Shown here: positions 17,130-25,723 of the stretch, one piece after another | How the letters are laid out: each line of letters begins with the position of its first letter | Numbering within the stretch: the first letter of the stretch is position 1 | Assembly: GCF_036946495.1 (NCBI RefSeq) | Contig: NZ_JAQIIX010000002.1 | Location: forward strand, 1,984,001-2,048,000 | Length of the DNA: 64,000 nt | Source: Mycolicibacterium neoaurum | GTDB taxonomy: Bacteria > Actinomycetota > Actinomycetes > Mycobacteriales > Mycobacteriaceae | Direction: 5' to 3' | Translations under genes and position numbers: made by a program | The notes under the pieces: generated by a model | Told to the model about the DNA's origin: nothing | The model's input: only the letters and a program-made list of their open reading frames with translations | Databases searched by the model: none

Positions 17130-18254
17130 GTGGAGACGGCCGATCGCCGGGCGGTGTGCTCGGCGCATGTGGACGAGGACTTCCTGCGCGCCCACATCCG
17201 CTCCGGCGTCTCCGAAACCCACTGCAGCTACTGCGACGGAACCGGTGAAGAGCCGTTCGCCGTCACCTGGCCGGTCTTCGTGGAGGCGCTGCTGGTCGGC
17301 GTCGGGGTGTACTACCAGCCCCACACCGTGCCGGGTGATGCCGTCGCGGCGCGTGAGGTCGCCGTCGAAATCTCTACCGCAGCAGGTATTTCGCACCCGC
17401 GCCTCGTCGACGACCTGGTCGAAGTGCTGGATGTGACCCCCGGCTGGATGCACCGGGAGCACCGCAGCGGGAGGGGAATCGAGCAGCTGATCTACAGCTG
17501 GGATGCGTTCAAACACATCGTGAAACACGAGATGAGGTACTTCTTCGCCACCCGCTCGACCGGCGATTCCGACGAGATGACCGCGGGCCAGGTGCTCGAA
17601 GCGGTCTCCGATCTCGGGGAACATCACCCGTCGGTCTGGCCGGTACCCTGCCCCGCACCGCTGTTCCGGGCGCGGATGGCGATATCGCACGACGAGGCCG
17701 CCTCTTGGCACCACGCCGCCGATCTCGGCCCGCCCCCGCCGGAACGGGCGGCCGCCAATCGGATGAGTCCGGCGGGCATCAGCATCTTCTACGGGGCGAC
17801 CGATCGTGCCACCGCCATCGCCGAGGCCGGTGCGCACGCCGCCTTTCGGTACGTGACCACCGCCGAGTTCACACCGACTCGGCAACTGCGGCTCATCGAC
17901 CTCACGAATCTGCCTGCGGTGCCCAGTATTTTCGACATCTCCGCCCGTCAAGAGTTCTATGTGCTGCGCTTCCTGCGGATGTTCATCCACGACATCACGC
18001 TGCCGGTGGAACTCGACGGCCGCGAACACATCGACTACGTACCCACACAGGTCTTCACCGAGTATTTCCGCTTCGCTTTCCCCGACCAGGTGGACGGCCT
18101 GATGTTTCCCAGCGCACAGGGGCCGGGTAACAACGTCGCCATCTTCGTCGGGCCGGACCGCTGCGCCGACGTCGATGCCGAAACCGAACACACCCGGCTC
18201 CGGATGGATCCCGCCACCCTCCAGGTGAGCCGCGTCGTGACGGTCGCCCGCTAA
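17130..18254 (+). CDS. HEPN-RES fusion protein, possible NAD-degrading toxin-like enzyme
   Basis: A 374-residue protein with an N-terminal HEPN/RES-NTD-like helical region with CSYCDG zinc-like cysteines (~residues 30-40). A RES domain follows from ~175. RES landmarks are LFRARM, NRMSPAGISIFYGATD..TAIAEAG, LRLIDLTNLP and DYVPTQVFTEYFR. RES proteins such as MbcT break down NAD+ and are normally paired with a Xre/MbcA antitoxin. No such antitoxin is adjacent here, and the N-terminal domain is fused instead. Its 3' end overlaps the next convergent gene by 4 bp. Enzymatic activity is inferred from the family. The alternative is a non-toxic RES ADP-ribosyl-type enzyme. Confidence 0.75.
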   Translation: METADRRAVCSAHVDEDFLRAHIRSGVSETHCSYCDGTGEEPFAVTWPVFVEALLVGVGVYYQPHTVPGDAVAAREVAVEISTAAGISHPRLVDDLVEVLDVTPGWMHREHRSGRGIEQLIYSWDAFKHIVKHEMRYFFATRSTGDSDEMTAGQVLEAVSDLGEHHPSVWPVPCPAPLFRARMAISHDEAASWHHAADLGPPPPERAAANRMSPAGISIFYGATDRATAIAEAGAHAAFRYVTTAEFTPTRQLRLIDLTNLPAVPSIFDISARQEFYVLRFLRMFIHDITLPVELDGREHIDYVPTQVFTEYFRFAFPDQVDGLMFPSAQGPGNNVAIFVGPDRCADVDAETEHTRLRMDPATLQVSRVVTVAR

Positions 18255-18670
18255 CCCATTGCGTACCGGCCGATCGTGTCGGGGTGGATGACCAGGCGCA
18301 ACAGCTCGATCGACTGCATCGCCGCCAGTTCCTGGGCTCGGACCGGATCCTGGAGATCCCAGTAGCGGGCCGCCAGTCTCGCCGCCAGCTCGGCCGCACC
18401 ATCGGGGTGGATGTCCACGCTGCCTGCCAACGACACCCAGTGTTCCCGCTCGCCGACCGGTGCGGTGACCACGAGCGAGGCGCGGGCGTCCCGCCGCAAT
18501 CGGCGGACCTTGACCGAGCGGGCATCGGTGAACAGCTGGATCATGCCGTCATCGGTGTACTCATACCAGACCGGTCGTGGCTGCGCGGGGTCGGGACCGC
18601 CTGCGACAGTGAGGAATCCGTAGAGCGGTCGGCGCAGCAGGACGATGTCTTCTCGGGTCAGGGTGCTCAT
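18251..18670 (-). CDS. PPOX-class F420-dependent oxidoreductase-like protein
   Basis: A 139-residue split-barrel flavin/F420-binding protein of the PPOX (pyridoxamine oxidase-like) class, common in mycobacteria. Features include the start LTREDIVLLRRPLYGFLTV, the strand PRPVWYEYTDDGMIQLFTDARS and VVTAPVGEREHWVSLAGSVDI. The ATG at 18670 overlaps the stop of the upstream NmrA-like gene (ATGA), so the two are coupled. That suggests a shared redox task; the NmrA protein may sense NAD(P)H. Substrates of most such proteins are unknown. Confidence 0.8.
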   Translation of the reverse strand: MSTLTREDIVLLRRPLYGFLTVAGGPDPAQPRPVWYEYTDDGMIQLFTDARSVKVRRLRRDARASLVVTAPVGEREHWVSLAGSVDIHPDGAAELAARLAARYWDLQDPVRAQELAAMQSIELLRLVIHPDTIGRYAMG

Positions 18671-19500
18671 CGGTCCCACGCCCCCGCCGCGGCCGCACGC
18701 GTCACGTACTCGGTGAAACCGCGTGGTTCGCGTCCGAGCACTGCGGCCACCCCATCGGTGGTGTCGGCGATCCCGCCATCGGCCATCAGGGTGAACATGG
18801 CCGCCACATGCTCGGCGGTCTGTTCGTCGGTGCCGGACTCCACGAGCCTCGCGACGTACTCGTCGGTGGTCACCTGCTTGTACGCGATCGGCAGACCTGT
18901 TGCCCGCGAGATCAATTCGGTGGCTGCGGCGAAGGTCATCGGCTCCGGTCCGCTCAACTCGTAGACCTTGCCGGCATGGCCGGGTTCGGTCAGCACGCGC
19001 GCCGCGATGTCGGCGACGTCCTCGACGTCGATGAACGGTTCGGGTACGTCACCGGCAGGTAGCAGCAATTCGCCCGCCCGGAGTGGTGCCAGGAACAGGT
19101 CCTCGTCGAAATTCTGCGCGAAATTGTTGGGCCGCAGGATGGTCCATTCCAGCGAGGAACTTCGCGCGGCGGCCTCGGCGGACCGCATATCCAGTCCGAA
19201 GGCGGACTCGCCCCACAGGTCGGCGCCGCGACCGGACAGCACCGTCACCCGGTGCACCCCGGCCGCCTCAGCGCGGGTGAGGAAGTCGGCCGCCGGTCCG
19301 GGCCATGGCGGCGCGACGAGATAGATCGCACCCACGTCGGCCAACGCGTCGTCCCAGGTGTCGGGTGCCGACCAGTCGAAACGTGTGCCGCTGGATCGCG
19401 AGGCGGCCCGAACCGGCACACCCAGCAGTCGTAACCGCGGCAGGAGACGGCGCCCGGTCTTGCCGGTGGCGCCGAGTACGAGGATCGTGTCGTTGCTCAT
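18667..19500 (-). CDS. NmrA-like NAD(P)-binding protein
   Basis: A 277-residue Rossmann-fold protein with the N-terminal nucleotide loop LVLGATGKTGRRLL and an atypical-SDR/NmrA body (TVLSGRGADLW, EWTILRPNNFAQNF, PFIDVEDVADIAARVL). It lacks the YxxxK pair of classical SDRs, so it may sense rather than catalyse. It is operonic with the PPOX-class gene and divergent (90 bp) from an AraC-family gene that probably regulates it. Family clear; role unknown. Confidence 0.83.
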   Translation of the reverse strand: MSNDTILVLGATGKTGRRLLPRLRLLGVPVRAASRSSGTRFDWSAPDTWDDALADVGAIYLVAPPWPGPAADFLTRAEAAGVHRVTVLSGRGADLWGESAFGLDMRSAEAAARSSSLEWTILRPNNFAQNFDEDLFLAPLRAGELLLPAGDVPEPFIDVEDVADIAARVLTEPGHAGKVYELSGPEPMTFAAATELISRATGLPIAYKQVTTDEYVARLVESGTDEQTAEHVAAMFTLMADGGIADTTDGVAAVLGREPRGFTEYVTRAAAAGAWDR

Positions 19501-19578
19501 GGCAGATAGTCAACCGCGCAGGTGTGGACGATTCCATGGGTGAAAGGCCGGATTTCATGTCCAAACCTCTATGCCGCC

Positions 19579-19584
19579 TATGAT
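19579..19584 (+). promoter_or_regulatory. -10 box of leaderless promoter for araC-type gene
   Basis: TATGAT followed by GGTGGC and ATG 19591. The same bases form an imperfect palindrome (TGCCGCC-TATGAT-GGTGGCA), a possible operator. Confidence 0.6.
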
Positions 19585-19590
19585 GGTGGC

Positions 19591-20529
19591 ATGGACGCCT
19601 TCGGAGACCTGTTTCGCGGGGTGCGCGCCAACGGCTCACTCTTCGGCGGGTCCACCTTGCAACCACCGTGGAATCTGCACTTCGTCGACGGTGCGCCGCT
19701 GACCCTGTGCACGGTGCTGACCGGGGGCGGCTGGATCATCACCGCCAGTGGGGCGACCGAACCCCTGCGAGCCGGCGATACCGTGATCGTCCGCGGCCCG
19801 CAGACCTTCACCTTCGTCGATGATCTCGACAGCACCGCCGAACTCATCGAATGTGGCACCGAATGCGCCGTGCCCGAATGTGGTGGCACCCGTTATCGAT
19901 TGGGCTGGAGTGATTTCGTCGACCGCGGCGTGGACGCCACCACCGCGATCGTCGGCGCATACCCGGTGCGCGGCGAGATCAGCCGACGCCTTCTCGACGA
20001 GCTGCCCGACGTCTTGCGGGTACCGGGCGGGGGTGAGGGCGACGCAGTGCTCGAGCACTTGGCCGCCGAGGTCGCCATCGATGCCCCCGGCCAGCAGGTG
20101 GTGCTGGATCGGCTGTTGGACTGGATGCTGGTGTGCACCCTCCGGACGTGGTTCGACCGTCCCGGCGGGCAGCCGCCGGCGTGGTGGGCGGCCCAGCGTG
20201 ACCCAGTGGTCGGCGATGCGTTGCGGCTCATCCACGACGATCCGGCGGCACCGTGGACGGTGGCTGCCCTGGCCGAACGTTGCGGCGTGGCCCGTTCGAC
20301 GCTGGCCAAGCGATTCGCCGACCTCGTCGGTGAACCACCGTCGAGCTACCTCACGACATGGCGGATGACCCTGGCCGCCGACCTGTTGATCGAGAACGGG
20401 GCCACCGTGGCGGAGATTGCGCGCACGGTCGGTTACTCCGATCCGTTCGGATTCAGTTCCGCGTTCAAGAGGGTCCGGGGTGTCAGCCCCACCGAGTTCC
20501 GCCGGGCGTTGGTGCACCAACCGGCGTGA
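19591..20529 (+). CDS. AraC-family regulator with cupin-like N-terminus
   Basis: A 312-residue regulator. Residues ~10-150 resemble the AraC cupin_6 effector domain (WNLHFVDGAPLTLCTVL...LRAGDTVIVRGP). The C-terminal ~100 residues hold the AraC/XylS double helix-turn-helix: AALAERCGVARSTLAKRF then VAEIARTVGYSDPFGFSSAFKR. It is divergent from the NmrA/PPOX pair and may control it. The ligand is unknown. Confidence 0.9.
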   Translation: MDAFGDLFRGVRANGSLFGGSTLQPPWNLHFVDGAPLTLCTVLTGGGWIITASGATEPLRAGDTVIVRGPQTFTFVDDLDSTAELIECGTECAVPECGGTRYRLGWSDFVDRGVDATTAIVGAYPVRGEISRRLLDELPDVLRVPGGGEGDAVLEHLAAEVAIDAPGQQVVLDRLLDWMLVCTLRTWFDRPGGQPPAWWAAQRDPVVGDALRLIHDDPAAPWTVAALAERCGVARSTLAKRFADLVGEPPSSYLTTWRMTLAADLLIENGATVAEIARTVGYSDPFGFSSAFKRVRGVSPTEFRRALVHQPA

Positions 20530-20554
20530 GCAGGGTCTCGCGCGGTATCGGTAA

Positions 20555-20572
20555 CGCCGGCCCGTGCCGGCG
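20555..20572 (+). terminator. Short GC hairpin between araC-type and cutinase genes
   Basis: CGCCGGC (20555-20561) and GCCGGCG (20566-20572) form a 7-bp stem with a 4-nt loop. There is no T-run, so it is a weak terminator candidate. Confidence 0.3.
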
Positions 20573-20586
20573 CCGATAGAACCCAT

Positions 20587-21390
20587 GTGATCCTCCGACT
20601 TGGGGCGGCCGCACTGATGGCCGCGACGGCGCTGGCCGCAGCGCCCACCGCCAATGCCGAGCCGGCCTGCGCCGATGTGCACTGGATCGGCGCCGCCGGT
20701 TCCGGTCAACGCGACGGCGCGCAGCTGGTGGCCAACGCCGGTATGGGTGACGTGGTGTACGCCTCCTACCAGCAACTCAGCAATGCGCTGGCGGCCGGCG
20801 GCCGCACCATGACCGCCGAAGCGGTGCAGTACCCGGCCGCGCCCGTACCGCTCGCCGGTGGGCTCGGTGGCTGGATGAACTTCATGGACAGTGTCGAAGA
20901 CGGCACCGACGCGACCGCAGACCAACTCGAGGCCTATACGGCACGATGCCCGCAGTCGAAGGTGGTGCTGGCCGGTTACTCCCAGGGCGCCATGGTGGTC
21001 CACCGCAATCTGCATGACCTCGCCGACAATCCGCAGGTTGTCGCGGCGCTGCTGGTCGCCGACGGTGACAGGTTGCCCGCCGACACCACCATCAACCTCG
21101 GCTCGGCGGCCGCGGCGCCAGGCCCCGGCAAGGGCGTCGCGCAGGAGCATTCCTTCCTGGCCTCCACCGACACCTCGCCCCTTGACCCGCGGATGGGCGC
21201 CCGCACGGTGAGCGTGTGCGATGTGGGCGACCCGGTATGTGACTACAACCCCGACCTCGAGGAGATCCCCGCCTCGTCGATCGCCATCCACACCGCCTAC
21301 GAACCGGCGACCAGCGGACCGCACGCCTGGGGGCTGCCGCTGTATCAGCTGGTGATGAACTCTGTGAGCGCCTCCGCACCGTCGCTGTAG
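20587..21390 (+). CDS. Exported cutinase-family serine esterase
   Basis: A 267-residue exported alpha/beta hydrolase of the cutinase/Culp family (carboxylesterase or lipase). Residues 1-25 are a signal peptide (LMAATALAAAPTANA then E). The nucleophile elbow is GYSQGAMV (~138). The catalytic Asp is likely in CDVGDPVCDY and the His in SIAIHTAYE. Four cysteines sit where cutinase disulfides occur. The region between serine and Asp is longer than in small cutinases. Substrate (ester lipids, cutin-like polymers) is inferred from family only. Confidence 0.82.
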   Translation: MILRLGAAALMAATALAAAPTANAEPACADVHWIGAAGSGQRDGAQLVANAGMGDVVYASYQQLSNALAAGGRTMTAEAVQYPAAPVPLAGGLGGWMNFMDSVEDGTDATADQLEAYTARCPQSKVVLAGYSQGAMVVHRNLHDLADNPQVVAALLVADGDRLPADTTINLGSAAAAPGPGKGVAQEHSFLASTDTSPLDPRMGARTVSVCDVGDPVCDYNPDLEEIPASSIAIHTAYEPATSGPHAWGLPLYQLVMNSVSASAPSL

Positions 21391-21450
21391 TTAGGGATCG
21401 CTGCGCGGAGGGAAACCCGTCGGCGACCTCCGAAACGAAAAGGACGACAT

Positions 21451-22944
21451 GTGGGCACCGTGAAGGGCGGCTCTCGGCTGGGTGCCCGGTTCGGGCCCTA
21501 CGAGCTGCAATCCGTGCTCGGCGTGGGCGGCATGGGCGAGGTGTATCGCGCCTACGACACCGCCCGCGACCGGATGGTGGCGATCAAGCTGTTGCGCGCC
21601 GAGCTGGCGACCGATCCCAGTTTTCGGGATCGGTTCCGCCGGGAATCCCGGTTGGCCGCGCGGTTGCACGCGCCGCACATCATCCCCGTGCACGACTTCG
21701 GCGAGATCGACGGTGTGCTGTACATCGACATGCGTCTGGTGGAGGGGCCCAGCCTCAAGGACGTCTTGCGGGGCCAGGGTGCGCTCGCGCCGCACCGTGC
21801 CGCGTCGATCATCGCGCAGGTGGCCACGGCGCTGGACGCCGCACATGCCGCAGGCCTGGTGCACCGTGACGTCAAACCCGAGAACATCCTGTTGACCACC
21901 GAGGATTTCGCGTACCTCGTCGACTTCGGCATCGCGCACGGCGGGGGAGAACCGTCGGTGACCTCGACAGGGCTTGTCGTCGGTTCCAGCGCCTACCTGG
22001 CACCCGAGCGTTTCAGCGGTGACCGCGGTGCGCCGGCGGCCGATGTCTACTCGCTCGCATGTGTGCTCTACGAGAGCCTGACGGGTCTGGAACCGTACGC
22101 CGCCGACGATGTCCGGCAGATGTGGGCGGCACACATGTTCTCCGCACCGCCGCGGCCGAGCATCATGCGCCGTGGGGTCAGCCGGGCCTTCGATGACGTG
22201 ATCGCCCGCGGAATGGCCAAGGACCCGAACCGGCGGTATTCGACAGCGGGCGAATTGGCCCGAGCGGCCGTGCAGGCCGTCGACGACCCCCGGCCGGTGC
22301 CCGCGTCGGCCGGCCCGCCGGCGGTGCCCAACCTCGCCGGCCCGCCGGCGGGAACTCAGCAATACTCCGCGGTGTACCCGACACCGCATCCCTCAGTGGT
22401 GACACCGCTGCCGCCGCGCGCCCGGCCCCGCATATCCACACGGTGGATGGTGGCGCTGGCAACCATCGGATTGTTCGCCATCGCAGCGGCTTTGGCATCG
22501 GCACTGGTACTCGGCGGGGGCGACACGCCGTCATCGAGATCGCCACTGGCCGCTCCGGCACAGTCACCGGAACCTTCGGAGCCGTCGCGGGCAGGCCCGT
22601 CGACAGCCGCCGTCGACGGGGTATCCGGAACGGATTCCCAAGGATTCGTCGGGCATTCGGCCCGCTGCGACAGCTCCAGCTCGCCGGTCGCGCTGATCCG
22701 GACCGCTCAGTCGCTGGCGATCATCTGCCAGACCACATCCGGCGACTTCTATTACCGCGGTGAGCGATTGCGGGACGGCGCCAACCTCGAAATACGAAAT
22801 GCGCAGCGGTCCGGCCCCGGATTCATCGCCGTCAATCCCGCCGATGGCGCCAGCTACGCGGTCATGCCCGACCTGCTGACCATCTCCAGCAACGGTCGGG
22901 TGGACTCCTCGGAACGCGCGCTGGAGTACGGTGCGGCGCAATGA
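21451..22944 (+). CDS. Membrane Ser/Thr protein kinase with a two-Cys extracellular module
   Basis: A 497-residue Hanks-type receptor kinase of the mycobacterial Pkn group, phosphorylating Ser/Thr from the cytoplasmic side. Kinase domain ~14-275: P-loop GVGGMGEV (24-31), lysine K46, catalytic loop HRDVKPEN (138-145, D140), DFG 158-160, APERF 184-188. A Pro-rich juxtamembrane segment follows, then one transmembrane helix (~332-355). The outer domain, residues ~396-485, is a compact module with two Cys (406, 426). The same module recurs in a secreted protein at 50.6 kb (see findings). GTG 21451 is preceded by AAAAGGA. The ligand sensed outside is unknown. Confidence 0.92.
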   Translation: MGTVKGGSRLGARFGPYELQSVLGVGGMGEVYRAYDTARDRMVAIKLLRAELATDPSFRDRFRRESRLAARLHAPHIIPVHDFGEIDGVLYIDMRLVEGPSLKDVLRGQGALAPHRAASIIAQVATALDAAHAAGLVHRDVKPENILLTTEDFAYLVDFGIAHGGGEPSVTSTGLVVGSSAYLAPERFSGDRGAPAADVYSLACVLYESLTGLEPYAADDVRQMWAAHMFSAPPRPSIMRRGVSRAFDDVIARGMAKDPNRRYSTAGELARAAVQAVDDPRPVPASAGPPAVPNLAGPPAGTQQYSAVYPTPHPSVVTPLPPRARPRISTRWMVALATIGLFAIAAALASALVLGGGDTPSSRSPLAAPAQSPEPSEPSRAGPSTAAVDGVSGTDSQGFVGHSARCDSSSSPVALIRTAQSLAIICQTTSGDFYYRGERLRDGANLEIRNAQRSGPGFIAVNPADGASYAVMPDLLTISSNGRVDSSERALEYGAAQ

Positions 22945-22982
22945 TTCACCGGTAGCCGGTCACGCCCACGTGCGCCCGGGGT

Positions 22983-22988
22983 TAGGGT
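22983..22988 (+). promoter_or_regulatory. -10 box of leaderless lipoprotein promoter
   Basis: TAGGGT is 6 nt before GTG 22995, leaderless geometry. Confidence 0.6.
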
Positions 22989-22994
22989 CTGTGC

Positions 22995-24206
22995 GTGAAG
23001 AGGATGGGTGCTTTCCCCGCCGCCGTTGGCACGGTTGCGGTCATGGCGATGCTGACCGGATGCGCGTCTTCGCAGGCGCCGGCACCGGGCGGTCCGGCGG
23101 TGGCGACGCCGCAGACCTCGCTGCCCCCGATCATCAGTGCGGCGCAGCTGGACGCAGGTAGGTATCCGACAGTGCCGCGTCCGGCGCTGGGCCGGGCCGG
23201 TGACCCGAAGACGGGGGCGGTGGTCGATGCCCAGCGGCTGGCCGACCATGTCGTCGGCCCGTGGGAGGCCAACCGCGAGCTGATCTCTCCATACCTGAGC
23301 ACCTTCTACCTGCTGGACACTCCCACCCAACTGTCCCAGTTCTCACCCGACAGTGTGGCGCAGCGGGCGCAGGGCCACGGTTTCGTCAACGGTTTCGCCT
23401 CCGCACGTGAGGCTCCCGACAAAGCCATCATGATCAACGCGGTCATGCGATTCCCGGACCCGGCCGCCGCACAGGCAGCCGCCGCCGACATGAACAGCGC
23501 GACCGCCGAGCAGTCGGTGCGCGGTGCCACGCCGGTCCCGGCGGCCGTTCCCGGCCATCCCGAGACCCTGGCATTCACCTACCCGTTCACCCCGACCGGA
23601 TCGGATCGGCCGTGGGCGGTCATCCGATCCTTCACCGCGCACGGTCCCTTCGTGTTCATGCAACTCACGCAGTCCGCCGATGGGCTGGACGCGGCGGTGT
23701 CGATGGTGCAGAAGGTGGTCGAACTGCAGGGACCGCGGGTCGACAAGTTCGCTCCCGCCGCCCCCGATGCGCTCGCCGACGTCGAGCTGGACCCCACCGG
23801 TCTGCTTGCCAAAACGCTTCCGGTGGAGTCCAATCCGAGTTCTACGAAGAATGCCGTGTACGACGAACGCGGCGCCATGCACTTCCAGACCAACCCGCTG
23901 GAATCGAAAACCCTGTTCTCCGACACCGGCGTCACCACGGTCGCGATGGCCGCGGCGAGTGTGTATCAGGCCCGCAATCCAGGGTCGGCGTTGATGATCG
24001 TCAATGCGTTCAGCAAGGAGATCCTGAACCAGGGCGCGGCCGTCGATCCGGTGCCGCAGCTGCCGGAGAGTCACTGCGCCACCCGCGGGAAGTCGTTCTA
24101 CTGTGTCGCGCTGGCCGGTGAGTACGCGGTCGAGGTGAACGGGGACGCGCTGCCCGATGTGCACCAGCGCACGGCCGCCCAGTACATCCTGCTGACGGCT
24201 GGTTGA
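22995..24206 (+). CDS. Lipoprotein, DUF7373-like
   Basis: A 403-residue exported lipoprotein. The signal peptide ends in lipobox LTGC (~residue 22), and the Cys would be lipidated. The mature protein has the repeated DAGRYPTVPRPALG, ADHVVGPWEANRELI, RAQGHGFVNGFASAREAPD and FQTNPLESKTLF segments I associate with the mycobacterial DUF7373 lipoprotein family. Three or more Cys near the C-terminus (ESHCATRGKSFYCVA) suggest a disulfide. Function is unknown. The gene follows the kinase by 50 bp in the same direction but has its own -10. Confidence 0.75.
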   Translation: MKRMGAFPAAVGTVAVMAMLTGCASSQAPAPGGPAVATPQTSLPPIISAAQLDAGRYPTVPRPALGRAGDPKTGAVVDAQRLADHVVGPWEANRELISPYLSTFYLLDTPTQLSQFSPDSVAQRAQGHGFVNGFASAREAPDKAIMINAVMRFPDPAAAQAAAADMNSATAEQSVRGATPVPAAVPGHPETLAFTYPFTPTGSDRPWAVIRSFTAHGPFVFMQLTQSADGLDAAVSMVQKVVELQGPRVDKFAPAAPDALADVELDPTGLLAKTLPVESNPSSTKNAVYDERGAMHFQTNPLESKTLFSDTGVTTVAMAAASVYQARNPGSALMIVNAFSKEILNQGAAVDPVPQLPESHCATRGKSFYCVALAGEYAVEVNGDALPDVHQRTAAQYILLTAG

Positions 24207-24305
24207 GCGACCACAGCCAGGACTACGGGCTTTCCGTGATTCTGGTGCCCGCCTCCCGGTGCGAATCTCTTCTCAGCTGTCCATGCCACTGAGGAGGCAC
24301 CGATC

Positions 24306-25055
24306 ATGACCACCGAGAACATCACCGTCATAGGCGCCACCGGCCAGATCGGCGCACCGCTGGTCGAGATGCTGACCGCTGCTGGGCACCGGGTGCGGCC
24401 CGCGTCCCGGCGATCCGGGGTCGACGCCGCCCTCGGCACAGGTCTGGTGGAGGCGCTATCGGAGGCGGACGTCGTGATCGACGTGCTGAACTCGCCGACC
24501 ATGGACGATGATGCCGCGCTGGCGTTCTTCACCGCCGCCGCTGCGAACATCAGCGGTGCCGCGAAGAAAGCCGGTGTGGGCCATTACGTCCTACTGTCGA
24601 TCGTCGGTGTCGACGGCCTGCGCGGCGGCGGTTATCTGAGCGGAAAAGTCGTACAGGAGAACACCATCGCGCAATCGGGCGTGCCCTACACCATCGTGCG
24701 GGCCACCCAGTTCCACGAGTTCACCGAGATGATCGCCGGCTCGCTCATCGCCGATGGTGTGGTCCGCGCACCGGATGCGCTGATCCAGCCGATCGCCGCG
24801 GCCGAGGTGAGTGCCGTTCTGGCGCGGGTGGCCGGCGAGGCTCCGATCGACGGCGTGCACAATCTGGGCGGACCCGACATCTTCTCCTTCGCCGAACTCG
24901 CCGCGCTGGTCCTTCCGGGTGCCGACCAGTTGCGCATCGTCACCGACCCGGAGGCCACCTACTTCGGCACCCCGGTGACCCCGACGAGCCTGGTGACCGG
25001 TCCCGGCGCTGAGCTGGCAACGACCCGGCTGGTTGATTGGCTCGGTGCCCGATGA
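24306..25055 (+). CDS. NmrA-like NAD(P)-binding protein (atypical SDR)
   Basis: A 249-residue Rossmann protein with nucleotide loop TVIGATGQIGAPLVE and LSIVGVDGLRGGGYLSGK. It resembles NmrA/atypical SDR-type proteins, including those annotated as NAD(P)H:quinone sensors or epimerases. GAGGAGG about 8 nt before ATG 24306 is a strong ribosome site. Its stop overlaps the ATG of a nitroreductase gene (ATGA), so the two likely form a redox pair. The substrate is unknown. Confidence 0.85.
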   Translation: MTTENITVIGATGQIGAPLVEMLTAAGHRVRPASRRSGVDAALGTGLVEALSEADVVIDVLNSPTMDDDAALAFFTAAAANISGAAKKAGVGHYVLLSIVGVDGLRGGGYLSGKVVQENTIAQSGVPYTIVRATQFHEFTEMIAGSLIADGVVRAPDALIQPIAAAEVSAVLARVAGEAPIDGVHNLGGPDIFSFAELAALVLPGADQLRIVTDPEATYFGTPVTPTSLVTGPGAELATTRLVDWLGAR

Positions 25056-25705
25056 GCACCCTCACCGATGTCGTCAACCACCGTCGATCCACCCGGATGT
25101 TCCTGCGCGACAAGCCCGTTCCAATGGATCTGCTGACAGAATCGCTGGCGTTGGCCATGCGGGCACCGTCCAATTCCAACGTGCAACCGTGGCGGCTCTA
25201 TCTGGCCACTGGGTCCCGCCGGGAGGCTCTCGGCGCCGCACTGTCGGCCGAGGCACGGACGAACCCGCCGGCGAACCTCGGTTTACCCGACTCGTTCGCC
25301 GCGCTCCGACGCGAACTGGGAGCGCTGGTCTACGGCTCGATGGGGGTGGCGCGAGACAATGCCGAAGCCCGCTGGAGCGCACAGCTGCGCAATTTCGACT
25401 TCTTCGCCGCACCGGTGGCGGGCATGGTGTGTATGCACCGCGATCTGGGGCTGCCCGATGCGCTCGGTGTCGGCATGTTCGTCCAGACCCTGCTGCTGGC
25501 CCTGACCGACCGCGGCATCGACAGTTGCGTGCAGGTATCCACCGCGTTGTACCCCGACCTCGTCAGGCAACAGCTCGGTATCCCGGAAGAACTGACAATC
25601 CTGTGCGGGCTGAGCATCGGCTATGCGGACCCCGCCTTCCCTGCCAACAACCTGACCATCCCGCGAAACGAGCTCGCCGACAATATCGTGATGCGGGGCG
25701 ACTGA
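25052..25705 (+). CDS. Nitroreductase-family FMN protein
   Basis: A 217-residue FMN-dependent nitroreductase-like protein. Family features are the N-terminal RRSTRMFLRDKPVP FMN-phosphate motif, AMRAPSNSNVQPWRLY (flavin-contacting) and the C-terminal LTILCGLSIGYADP strand with IPRNEL. It uses NAD(P)H to reduce nitro groups, quinones or flavins in this family; the actual substrate is unknown. It is translationally coupled to the preceding NmrA-like gene. Confidence 0.85.
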   Translation: MSTLTDVVNHRRSTRMFLRDKPVPMDLLTESLALAMRAPSNSNVQPWRLYLATGSRREALGAALSAEARTNPPANLGLPDSFAALRRELGALVYGSMGVARDNAEARWSAQLRNFDFFAAPVAGMVCMHRDLGLPDALGVGMFVQTLLLALTDRGIDSCVQVSTALYPDLVRQQLGIPEELTILCGLSIGYADPAFPANNLTIPRNELADNIVMRGD

Positions 25706-25723
25706 CACGGTGCACGAGCCGTC

